From the NCBI GenBank assembly GCA_002471805.1, contig DKQR01000027.1:1-13045 (forward strand): a stretch of 13,045 bases of DNA, read 5' to 3'. The stretch is from Fidelibacterota bacterium UBA7303. Its GTDB lineage: Bacteria > Fidelibacterota > Marinisomatia > Marinisomatales > UBA1611. The translations under genes and the position numbers were made by a program. Positions 1-8,300 of this stretch are shown piece after piece (positions within the stretch are counted from its first letter, which is position 1; the number at the start of each line of letters is the position of its first letter). A model generated the notes under the pieces. It saw nothing but the letters and a program-made list of their open reading frames with translations, made no database searches and was not told the origin of the DNA.

Positions 1-844
1 GATCCGCATGAATGGAAAAATAATCAGAACCAAACCATTCGCCCAACCGTCCAAAACCACAGATCACCTCATCCGCAATCAGTAAGATACCGTATTTGTC
101 ACAAATTCTTTGAATTTCTGGCCAATAGGTTTCTGGAGGAATAATAACGCCGCCCGCTCCCTGCACAGGCTCGCCGATAAATGCAGCTATACGGCTCTCC
201 CCAATTTTTTTGATCCTTGCTTCAAGATCCTTTGCTATCTTTATTCCAAACTCATCCGGAGACAGTTTGCCACCATTGCCAAACCAGTAAGGCTGTGCTA
301 TATGTTCAATGTCGGTTAGAGTGCCACCCTGTTCATGCATCAATTTCATTCCACCTAGGCTGGAACCGGCAACGGTACTACCGTGATATGCGTTTTCCCG
401 ACTGATAATGACTGTTTTTTCAGGTTTCCCCTCTAGGGCCCAATAATAACGGACCATGCGGACAACTGTATCGATTGCCTCTGATCCGGAATTGGTGAAA
501 AAGATATGATTGAATTGGGATGGGGAAATATCAACAAGTGTTTTTGATAATTCAATGGCTGGTGGATGTGTAGTTTGAAAAAAGTTGTTATAGTATGGAA
601 GCTCCCGCAATTGCTCGTAGGCTGTGTCTGCCAGCTCTTTGCGTCCATAGCCTACATTAATGCACCATAATCCGGCCATAGCGTCCAGAATTTTATTTCC
701 GTCTGAATCCCATAGATAAACGCCGTCAGCATTTGTAATAACACGAGTTCCTTTTTCCATGAGAGCTCTATGATCTGTAAATGGATGTAGGTGGTGTTTC
801 CCATCAATTTCTTGCAATTGTTTTGTATCATAAGAACTTGTCAT
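1..844 (-). CDS. spuC: Putrescine--pyruvate aminotransferase, SpuC-like class III PLP aminotransferase (partial, C-terminus off the window)
   Basis: The frame is open from the ATG at 844-842 to the left edge (281 codons seen), so the gene continues outside. It encodes a class III (omega-amino acid) PLP-dependent aminotransferase, predicted to move the amino group of putrescine or a similar diamine to pyruvate in the cytoplasm. Visible motifs are HPFTDHRAL near residue 20, LDAMAGLWCINVGYG at 53-67, the cofactor phosphate site TNSGSEA at 117-123, AYHGSTVAG at 152-160, GEPVQGAGG at 224-232 and the PLP-ring aspartate D258 in IADEVICGFGR. The catalytic lysine should lie just past the window edge and cannot be checked. 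The pattern closely resembles what I recall of Pseudomonas SpuC, including LPYYNNFFQT and HIAQPYW. The gene starts 8 bp after the puuD-like stop, so the two are probably cotranscribed. The RBS is weak (AGAGAA). Substrate choice within class III (putrescine, cadaverine, beta-alanine) is inferred partly from the neighbours. Confidence 0.9.
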   Translation of the reverse strand, partial: MTSSYDTKQLQEIDGKHHLHPFTDHRALMEKGTRVITNADGVYLWDSDGNKILDAMAGLWCINVGYGRKELADTAYEQLRELPYYNNFFQTTHPPAIELSKTLVDISPSQFNHIFFTNSGSEAIDTVVRMVRYYWALEGKPEKTVIISRENAYHGSTVAGSSLGGMKLMHEQGGTLTDIEHIAQPYWFGNGGKLSPDEFGIKIAKDLEARIKKIGESRIAAFIGEPVQGAGGVIIPPETYWPEIQRICDKYGILLIADEVICGFGRLGEWFGSDYFSIHAD

Positions 845-852
845 TTTATTCT

Positions 853-1608
853 CTATTTTAGTTTTGTATCAGCGTGGTTTTTGCAGGCTTCCCCAAATAG
901 TTTAAAAATATTTTTATAGAATGGGATCTCCATCATCTTCCACTCCGGATGCCACTGAACAGCCAGAGTAAATGCTTTAGCATCTATTACAGAAAACGCT
1001 TCAATTAATCCATCTGGAGCTGTGGCTTCAATTTCCAACCCTTCACCCAATTGATCGATGCCTTGCCAATGAACAGAATTTACCACGGGTTCTTTATCAT
1101 CTGAGATTTGATCTAAAATTCCACCTTGGACGAGGGAGATGGAGTGGGCGAATTGGTACTGGTCATCAATTTCTAATGTTGAATCTTCACGGTGGTCCAT
1201 CAATCCTGGTTGCTCATGAACATTTTGATGCAATGAGCCGCCAAAAGCTACATTCATTTCCTGGCAGCCCCGGCAGATGGCAAGGATAGGAATTTTAGCT
1301 TTAATGGCTTCTGGAATTAATGACAGGATAGTAGCGTCCCGCTGGGGATCATACTTGGTGTTTTTTTTTCCAGTCTGGCCGTTATATTGATGGGGTTCAA
1401 TATTTGAGTAACCCCCTGTAAGCAATAGACCATTGATGGTTTTGATAAGTTTTTTCTGGTGTAAGTTTCTGCCTATAGCAGGGATTAATAGCGGCAGGCC
1501 GTCTATAGAACTCACCACAGCCTGTACATACTTAACGGCGGTCTGGTAATAATAAAGACCGCCGTGTTCTTCAAAACAAGTGGAAATACCGATTACTGGC
1601 TTGGGCAT
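853..1608 (-). CDS. puuD: Gamma-glutamyl-gamma-aminobutyrate hydrolase, PuuD/SpuA-like (class I glutamine amidotransferase fold)
   Basis: The 251-residue length is close to E. coli PuuD. It is predicted to hydrolyse gamma-glutamyl-GABA to glutamate and GABA, the step that removes the glutamyl group added by the PuuA-type enzyme. The sequence shows the class I amidotransferase-like hydrolase pattern: LLLTGGYSNIEP at 61-72 (oxyanion-side loop), the nucleophile elbow AICRGCQEMN with Cys112 at 110-119, GGSLHQ at 123-128, and the catalytic His220-Pro-Glu222 in VQWHPEW. There is no synthase domain, so it is a stand-alone peptidase-C26-type enzyme. The start at 1608 gives a normal N-terminus (MPKPVIGIST), although no Shine-Dalgarno site is visible upstream. 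It is the first gene of a leftward pair with the aminotransferase and diverges from the synthetase gene. A run of nine A on the coding strand (1361-1369) falls in a Lys-Lys-Asn stretch, and the frame is intact. A related peptidase C26 activity on another gamma-glutamyl amide is possible. Confidence 0.9.
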   Translation of the reverse strand: MPKPVIGISTCFEEHGGLYYYQTAVKYVQAVVSSIDGLPLLIPAIGRNLHQKKLIKTINGLLLTGGYSNIEPHQYNGQTGKKNTKYDPQRDATILSLIPEAIKAKIPILAICRGCQEMNVAFGGSLHQNVHEQPGLMDHREDSTLEIDDQYQFAHSISLVQGGILDQISDDKEPVVNSVHWQGIDQLGEGLEIEATAPDGLIEAFSVIDAKAFTLAVQWHPEWKMMEIPFYKNIFKLFGEACKNHADTKLK

Positions 1609-1646
1609 AAGCGTAATGTTTATGGTGTGATTGTTATTTAGGCACT

Positions 1647-1678
1647 TTTATAATTCAATGTACTTCACAGGTTGTCAA
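1647..1678 (-). promoter_or_regulatory. Candidate promoter for the leftward puuD-spuC pair
   Basis: On the minus strand a perfect -35 hexamer TTGACA lies at 1678-1673. A 4-of-6 match to the -10 box (AATTAT, 1655-1650) follows at 17 bp, and a better box (TATAAA, 1652-1647) follows at 20 bp. The transcript would start about 40 bases before the puuD ATG. The -35 box is good but the -10 choice is ambiguous, so this is only a candidate. Nearby inverted arms TTCAAT (1654-1659) and ATTGAA (1683-1688) bracket the -35 box and could bind a regulator. Confidence 0.35.
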
Positions 1679-1749
1679 TTGTATTGAACGCTTGCTGAAT
1701 ACTGAACGATTTATTAGTCTTCACACTTCTTTACAGGTAAATTTAAATT

Positions 1750-1754
1750 AAAGG
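1750..1754 (+). promoter_or_regulatory. Ribosome binding site of the synthetase gene
   Basis: AAAGG sits 8 bases before the ATG at 1763 and supports that start. No convincing sigma-70 promoter for this gene could be picked in 1609-1749. The spacer does hold TGAACG (1685-1690), TGAATA (1696-1701) and TGAACG (1703-1708), a short direct-repeat series. Confidence 0.5.
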
Positions 1755-1762
1755 CTGAATAA

Positions 1763-3133
1763 ATGCCTACGATAAAACCAGCTGGTTATAATCAGTACCT
1801 AAAAAACAATCCCAATGTAACAGGGATTGATTTGCTCATTGCGGATCTCAATGGAGTGTTGCGAGGTAAACGCGTGCAGCCAAGTGCGTTGCAAAAAGTG
1901 TTTAAGGATGGAATTTGCCTGCCCGCGTCTGTATTTGCTCTTGATATTACCGGAGTAACAGTAGAAGAAACCGGCTTAGGGGTTTCCCAGGGCGACTCTG
2001 ACAGAATTTGCCACCCCATCCCCGGTACCTTGGCGAATATTCCCTGGCATCAAAAAGAAATGGGACAATTGCTCATGACCATGTATGAAGCCGATCACCA
2101 GCCGTTTTTCGCTGATCCGCGACAGGTGCTCCACGGTATTTGTACAAAGTTTAAAGAACTCAGGCTCACCCCCGTAGTAGCGGTTGAGCTGGAGTTTTAT
2201 CTTCTGGATAAGCGAAGAGATAAACAAAAAAACCCTCAGCCTCCCATTTCTCCTGCTACAGGTAAACGGGAACATAATACTCAGGTCTATGCTATGAACG
2301 ATCTGGACGACTACGGAGAATTTTTAGAAACAGTTTCCAAAGGCGCATATATTCAAGGCATTCCTGCGGATACAGCACTGGCAGAATACGCCCCTGGTCA
2401 ATTTGAGATCAATTTAAAACATAAACCTGATCCGCTGACTGCGTGCGATAATGCTATTTTGCTTAAGCGGCTGATCAAAGGAGTTTCCTGGAACTTGGGG
2501 CTTCAGACCACCTTTATGGCTAAGCCCTATGCAAAACAGGCCGGAAGCGGCATGCATATCCACGTTAGTCTTTTAAATAAAGAGAAGAAAAATATTTTTA
2601 TGGACCCCAAAAGTGGAACTGGCTCAACAACCCTTCATTATGCAATTGGCGGCATGGCAGACACCATGGCGGAAAGTATGGCAATTTTTTGTCCCAATGC
2701 GAATTCTTACAGGCGGTTCCAGCCAGATCTCTATGTTCCCATGGCGCCTACGTGGGGCCTGGATAACCGTACAGTGGCGCTGCGCATTCCTACGAGCCCG
2801 GAAAGTGACAAGCGGATTGAGCACCGTGTTTCCGGCGCGGATGCAAATCCGTATCTTGTAGTTGCTGCTATACTTGCCGGGATATATAATGGGATCGAAA
2901 ATAAAATTAACCCCCCGGAAATAACGATGGGCGATGCCATAGCAAAACACCCGGCATCCTTGCCCATGACTTGGATAGAAAGCTTAAAAGCATTTTCAAA
3001 TGGGAAAATAATAAAAGAGCTTCTTGGCACTGATTTTTCCCATGTATATTATCAAACCCGCTATAAGGAGATGCAGGAATTTGACCGGCATGTCACACCT
3101 CTGGAAATAGATTGGTATCTGAGGACGGTGTAA
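1763..3133 (+). CDS. puuA: Gamma-glutamylputrescine synthetase, PuuA/SpuB-type glutamine synthetase family
   Basis: This 456-residue member of the glutamine synthetase superfamily is predicted to join glutamate to putrescine or another amine with ATP, the first step of the gamma-glutamylated polyamine route. The small N-terminal beta-grasp domain carries ADLNGVLRGKRV at 27-38, typical of the PuuA branch rather than of GlnA. Catalytic-domain landmarks are the metal ligands E142 and E144 (VELEF), E208 and E215 (AEYAPGQFEIN), the GSGMHIHVSL segment at 261-270 with H265 and H267, the Arg-rich ATP/glutamate site SYRRFQP at 315-321, WGLDNRTVALRIP at 331-343, and RIEHRVSGADANPYL at 351-365. No adenylylation-type C-terminal tail is seen. 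It diverges from the puuD-like gene across 154 bp. The context argues for a polyamine substrate, but ethanolamine, isopropylamine or methylamine versions of this family are alternatives. The four-gene envelope operon starts 129 bp downstream with its own promoter; no clear terminator separates them. Confidence 0.9.
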   Translation: MPTIKPAGYNQYLKNNPNVTGIDLLIADLNGVLRGKRVQPSALQKVFKDGICLPASVFALDITGVTVEETGLGVSQGDSDRICHPIPGTLANIPWHQKEMGQLLMTMYEADHQPFFADPRQVLHGICTKFKELRLTPVVAVELEFYLLDKRRDKQKNPQPPISPATGKREHNTQVYAMNDLDDYGEFLETVSKGAYIQGIPADTALAEYAPGQFEINLKHKPDPLTACDNAILLKRLIKGVSWNLGLQTTFMAKPYAKQAGSGMHIHVSLLNKEKKNIFMDPKSGTGSTTLHYAIGGMADTMAESMAIFCPNANSYRRFQPDLYVPMAPTWGLDNRTVALRIPTSPESDKRIEHRVSGADANPYLVVAAILAGIYNGIENKINPPEITMGDAIAKHPASLPMTWIESLKAFSNGKIIKELLGTDFSHVYYQTRYKEMQEFDRHVTPLEIDWYLRTV

Positions 3134-3182
3134 GGTGCTGTTTATCCTAAAGAAATTGGTTCTCTCATATTCGTCTAATTAA

Positions 3183-3211
3183 TTGTATAAAATGGTATTT
3201 GATACTATAAT
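3183..3211 (+). promoter_or_regulatory. Sigma-70-like promoter of the envelope operon
   Basis: A -35 box TTGTAT (3183-3188) is separated by exactly 17 bp from a perfect -10 box TATAAT (3206-3211). Transcription would begin near 3218, giving a leader of about 45 bases before the ATG at 3263. The -35 box matches the consensus at only 3 of 6 positions. The spacing and the -10 box make this the best promoter in the window. Confidence 0.6.
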
Positions 3212-3250
3212 TGATTATTAATAATACAGGGAATAAACCCGGTAAGAGAT

Positions 3251-3256
3251 AGGGAG
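3251..3256 (+). promoter_or_regulatory. Strong ribosome binding site of the first cargo gene
   Basis: AGGGAG lies 6 bases before the ATG at 3263 and fixes that start. It is the clearest classic Shine-Dalgarno site in the window. Confidence 0.7.
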
Positions 3257-3262
3257 TATTAT

Positions 3263-5296
3263 ATGCAACCAATAAAGCTATTAACTGTTTCTCTTTTATT
3301 GTGCACAACAATTTTTGGAGAGGAACTGTGTCCGCCGGCATTTGTTGACGCCTATTTTTTTGATGAAGAGGTTCTTTTGGATTGGCATCAAACATCATTT
3401 TATGGAAACCTGCTTTTTGACGAATGTTTTTCAGCGTGTTCTTTGGCAATAAACACCATGGTAATTGATCATGTAGATGACAATGGCCAGGGAGGATGGT
3501 TTCGAGGAACAACCGGGGATACAATAGATTGCGGCTCAGGAATGTTCCCATGCGAAGATGGAGGAAATGATCATTTTTCCGCCCGTGCAATGTATACTGG
3601 TTCGGATACGATTTCGGTTGATAGTCGGCTGATCACCAGCTCGATTGACCTGACCACATCCACAACAGCATATATTGAATACATTGAGTCATATACTTGG
3701 TCCGAGGATGCAAACGACTCCAATATGGTAGAGGTTTCCACGGATGGTGGCGCCACCTGGAATGTAATTCACGCATCTAACCCCGAGGATGTGGCTGAAG
3801 ATATCTGGTTTGTAACATTAGATATATCTGAATTTGCAGGGAGTGAAATATTAGTTGCCTTTCGTTATTATGACTCTATGGGCTATGGGGAAAACTGGTT
3901 AGTGGATGATGTCAAAATATGGGGTGATCATGGTGAAGTAGGAGATACTTGTGGTACGTTCCAAAATTATAATATTTATATGGACGGCGCTCTTATCGGT
4001 ACATCAAATGTGGAAAGCTATACAGCCACAGGACTGGAAAATGGTACAGAATACTGTTTTCAGGTCACAGCGGCTTATAGCGAAGGTGAATCGGTCTCCA
4101 GCGCAGAGGTATGTTCGACACCCATGGGTCCGTTTCAAGCCAATCCCACGAGTTTTAATTTTGAGACCCTGGCAATGGGGGAGTATCGGCAAGACACACT
4201 GATACTCCAGAACTATGATACACTGGATGCAGGTTTTGAAATAACATCCATAGAATTATCTAATGTGGATGCGGCCATGGATTTACTGGTTGATAATATG
4301 GAAGGGAACTTCAGTGGTTTTTCTGATCTTGATGGCTGGCTCGGTTTGTGGGGCATAGGTGATTCAATATCCGCATCATCAACCTATACGAGTTTTATTG
4401 TCCCGGATGATGGCGGACAATTCGCTTTTCTCAATGATGATGTGTTTGGCGCTGGTGCTGATCCCACCGATTCCTGGCTTGTTTCTGATGAAATTCAAGT
4501 TGATGGTTGGTATCCAGTTTTTCTTCTCGCAGATATATTTTTCCCGGATACCGATGGTCCCTGCTGGACAAATAATTTATACTCCGACGATTTGCTCATC
4601 CATGTGTCTGTAGAAGACGACACAAGCTGGATACTGGTTGATTCCACCTTGTATACAGGATGGAACTGGCAGTCTTACATTTACAATTTGGCACCCTATA
4701 TTGGCGATGCTAGCAGTTTTAAAGTTGCTTTCCAATATCATGATTGCGACGGCAATTGGGGCTACGGTGTTGCCCTTGATAATATTGCTATCAAAGAAGG
4801 AGATGATTTCACCTGGATCACGGTATCGCCTTATAGCGGCACACTTGATGAAATGGGCGGTATAAATGATTCCGCAAATATTGTTGTGGGTGTTTATGGC
4901 CCCTATAACGGTTTTAGCGCAGCAGACGAAGTGATTGTAGCTTCCGGAGAACTTGAGATAACCGTACAGGTAGGCGTCGGCGTACAAGTATCCATCGAAG
5001 AACTGGGGATTGCACCCCTGCAGTTTGCGCTTCATCAGAATTATCCAAACCCCTTTAACCCTGAAACAATGATTCGTTTTGATGTTGCAGATAAAACTGA
5101 TGTGAGCATATCGGTTTATAATATACTGGGCGAAAAAGTCACCACACTGTTAAAAGGGAGCTTGGAAACCGGGACTTATCACGTACAATGGAATGGTGTT
5201 TCAGACCAAGGAAAAACATTACCATCAGGGATGTATTTTTATGAGCTAAAAAGCCCGCTGTTTCATTCTGTTAAAAAACTGGTATTGGTTAAATAA
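3263..5296 (+). CDS. Secreted T9SS cargo protein: FnIII and Ig/BACON-like sandwiches, each interrupted by a jelly-roll-like module, plus a type A sorting domain
   Basis: The product has 677 residues. Residues 1-19 form a Sec signal peptide (hydrophobic LLTVSLLLCTTIFG). The mature protein appears to hold: the first strands of a fibronectin type III fold (about 22-43); a MAM/choice-of-anchor-J-like jelly-roll (about 44-223, with VEVSTDGGATW and ending in NWLVDDVKIW); the remaining FnIII strands (229-287, YNIYMDG, TGLENGTEYCFQVTA); the start of an Ig or BACON-like domain (about 291-333, PTSFNFETLAMGE); a second jelly-roll (about 340-512, ending in GVALDNIAI); and the rest of the Ig domain (515-577, WITVSPYSGTLDE). 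Residues 587-677 are a T9SS type A sorting domain (HQNYPNPFNPET, YNILGEKV, LPSGMYFYELK, KKLVLVK). The protein is therefore expected to cross the outer membrane by T9SS and stay on or leave the cell surface. No catalytic motif is seen; adhesion or carbohydrate binding is possible but not shown. It is first in the operon, 40 bp before the receptor ATG. Domain borders were judged by eye. Confidence 0.85.
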   Translation: MQPIKLLTVSLLLCTTIFGEELCPPAFVDAYFFDEEVLLDWHQTSFYGNLLFDECFSACSLAINTMVIDHVDDNGQGGWFRGTTGDTIDCGSGMFPCEDGGNDHFSARAMYTGSDTISVDSRLITSSIDLTTSTTAYIEYIESYTWSEDANDSNMVEVSTDGGATWNVIHASNPEDVAEDIWFVTLDISEFAGSEILVAFRYYDSMGYGENWLVDDVKIWGDHGEVGDTCGTFQNYNIYMDGALIGTSNVESYTATGLENGTEYCFQVTAAYSEGESVSSAEVCSTPMGPFQANPTSFNFETLAMGEYRQDTLILQNYDTLDAGFEITSIELSNVDAAMDLLVDNMEGNFSGFSDLDGWLGLWGIGDSISASSTYTSFIVPDDGGQFAFLNDDVFGAGADPTDSWLVSDEIQVDGWYPVFLLADIFFPDTDGPCWTNNLYSDDLLIHVSVEDDTSWILVDSTLYTGWNWQSYIYNLAPYIGDASSFKVAFQYHDCDGNWGYGVALDNIAIKEGDDFTWITVSPYSGTLDEMGGINDSANIVVGVYGPYNGFSAADEVIVASGELEITVQVGVGVQVSIEELGIAPLQFALHQNYPNPFNPETMIRFDVADKTDVSISVYNILGEKVTTLLKGSLETGTYHVQWNGVSDQGKTLPSGMYFYELKSPLFHSVKKLVLVK

Positions 5297-5336
5297 GCCT
5301 GAAAACCTATTTGTTTCGGTCGAAAGCTTGCTGGAA

Positions 5337-8300
5337 ATGACATTGATTTTCAGACACCGGCCTGTCTTTATTTGTCTGGTTTTCTTGGTCCAGACAGTTT
5401 TTGGCGGAACCACAGGAAAACTTGCCGGTCGGGTTACAGACAAAGACAAAAATGAACCGCTGATTGGTGCAAATGTGATGGTTGTAGGAACAACACTTGG
5501 TGCGGCAACGGATCTTGATGGAAATTATTATGTTTTGCAGGTGCCGCCAGGAACGTATTCTATAAGATTCACTATGATTGGCTACCAGTCTCTAGTGATC
5601 AATGATGTAAGAGTAAAAGTGGATCTAACCACAACAATAAATGGAGCTCTGGTAGAAAGCGCGGTTGGGTTGGAAGAGGTGGTTGTTCAGGCAGAACGAG
5701 CCATGATTCAGACCGATGTGACCTATTCTCAAGCCAATATCAGCAGCGAAGAGGTTGATCTTCTTCCCGTGGAAGAATTCCAGGATGTGATAGCACTTCA
5801 GGCCGGTGTTGTGGTTACAGGCGGCGATATTCATGTAAGAGGCGGCAGGGGGGGTGAAATTTCCTATATGGTAGACGGCATTACCGTTACAGATCCGTAT
5901 AATGCCGGTGTTGCGATTGAAATTGAGAATAATGCTATTCAGGAGCTGCAATTCATCAGCGGAACCTTTAATGCGGAATACGGACAGGCTATGTCCGGAA
6001 TTGTCAATATTGTAACCAAAGATGGTGATTACAATCATTTTTCTGGAAATCTATCCCTTAATGGTGGCAGCTATTTTTCAAAAGGCGGCCCGTTATTTAC
6101 AATTATTCCAGGTTATGAAACTGAACCTGAAAATGAAGTGAATGCGACAGATCTGAATCTGTTTCCTCGCCTGGATAAATTTATCCCCTCTACTGTGCAG
6201 GATCTATCGGGCAGTTTAAGCGGGCCTGTTATTCCTGGCCGGATATCCTTTTTTGCTTCCGGTCGAATTAAAAGGGATAATGGTTATTTGAAAGGGCAGC
6301 GAATTTTCGACCCTCACTCCTTTATATGGGTAGATGAAAACAACAATTATGAGATCGATGATTCGTTAGGACTGGGCAATGGCTATGTCCCTTCACTTTC
6401 TAGTCGAATCGCCGGCGAATCCTTGAGGAAAGCAATTGACAGCCTGAGGCGGGCTGATGAATTTGATTGGATTTCCATGGACTGGAGTGAACAAAAAACA
6501 GGACAACTCAAGCTCAGCTGGCGGTTTACACCCCGCATTAAATTAAGCTTTAACCGCATGTACAGCGAAACGCATTCACAATATTATGATCATTCCTATC
6601 GTTGGAACCCCGATGGTCGACCGCATGAGTTTCAAACCAACACTGGGAATCTTTTCCGGATGGATATTTCTCTAAGCCAGTCTACATTTGCCAATATATT
6701 GTTTTCCAACGCTGTTAATCACTTCCGAAGGCATTTGAGTGATGACCCCGATTACTATAAACAGATACAGAACGAATTTGATGGATGGGCCTCGGATCCA
6801 TTGAGTGATAATTTGTATGAAGTAGATCCCAAAATATTTGATTTTGCAACTGGCAATAATTTTTATGTAGGCGGTCAATATATGGGTATTTACAATCGCA
6901 AATCGATCGTAAATACTCTAAAAACTGAAATTACCAGCCAGATCAACTCAAAGCATCAGATCAAATCAGGATTTGAATATCGGAAAACCAATATCACAAT
7001 GAACGATATTACGGTCCAGTACAATGCGTATACAAACTTTGATCCTGTATATTCAAACCCATTGGTATCTCCAACCCATGATGCATTTTCTTCAGGCGGG
7101 GATGACGGAAGAAATCCTGTTGAGATCTCCGGGTATATCCAGGATAAAATCGAATCGGATGAAATAATTGTCAATGTTGGATTAAGATATGATTATTTCG
7201 ATCCACAGTGGAAAATTGTAAACGACACAGAAGACCCCAATTATTTAATACCACTAAAACCAATTAACAGATGGTTTGATACAGATGGCAATGGGGAAAT
7301 ATCGGATGAAGAAATGACCAGTAATAATTTAAAAAGTGATAATGATCGTTTAGAATCTAACGCATATGGAGATACCTGGTTTGAAATGGTTAACCCCAAA
7401 ACTCAAATAAGCCCTCGCTTTGCCCTGGCGTTTCCTATTACAGATAAAGGATATCTGCATTTTTCCTATGGGCATTTTTTCCAGAACCCAAATTTTAGTT
7501 ATATATACACCAATCCCGAATTTGAGGTGCCGGCTGCGTCAGGTGTGAATACAACCATGGGCAATGCCGATATGGAAGCCCAAAGAACAACCCAGTATGA
7601 GATCGGCTTCTCTCAGCAAATAGGCCAGGATGTGGGGATAGAGATCACAGGCTATTTTAAAGATATCCGCAACCTGAATGCGACAAAGATTCATAAATCA
7701 TTTATTGCCGGCGATCGATATGGTATGTATGTGAATAAAGACCATGCAAACTCGCAGGGCATTACCATTGCACTTTCCAAAAGATCGTTGCAAAATTTTT
7801 CAGGAAACCTGGATTATACTTATTCTGTTTCTGAGGGAAACGCATCCGACCCAACAGCTGCATTTTATGATGAACAATCCAACGTAGAACCAGAAAAGAT
7901 GCTGGTGCCGCTAGACTGGGATCAGCGCCATACCATCAACGCCACCATGACCTATCACCCGACAGCGATGTCGGGTATAAGTCTTGTTTTTAATTATGGC
8001 AGTGGATTTCCTTATACCACAGAATTTGTTGGCGTTCGTACTGCTTTTGAAAACAATGCGCTGAAACCGGCTTCTTCCAATCTGGACCTGAAAAGTTATT
8101 ACAATTTCATTTTTATGAGAAAGCGCCAGATATCCGTACACATCAATATTTATAATTTTTTTGATGTCCGCAATGAAGAAACTGTTTATAATGATACAGG
8201 GCGTTCCACCTATTCGCTGTTACCGACTTACACAGCACAATACAGTGGTCCAGCCCTAAACACACTGGAGGAATATCTCGTGAGGCCTCACTATTATTCG

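Noticed and set aside
433..648. Minus-strand frame of 71 codons, and plus-strand frames near 110-405
   Set aside because: They overlap the aminotransferase reading frame, whose conserved motifs run through the whole stretch.
3134..3182. Terminator after the synthetase gene
   Set aside because: I found no stem followed by a T run in this stretch.
3165..3590. Minus-strand frame of 141 codons across the operon promoter and the start of the first cargo gene
   Set aside because: It overlaps the promoter and signal peptide of a real gene, shows no domain and starts without an RBS.
4577..5035. Open frame of 152 codons on the minus strand inside the first cargo gene
   Set aside because: It lies wholly antisense to a well-supported modular protein, has no recognisable motif or RBS, and its composition is that of a shadow frame.
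5328..5336. TTG at 5328 as the start of the receptor
   Set aside because: An ATG three codons later gives a normal signal peptide; no RBS favours the TTG.
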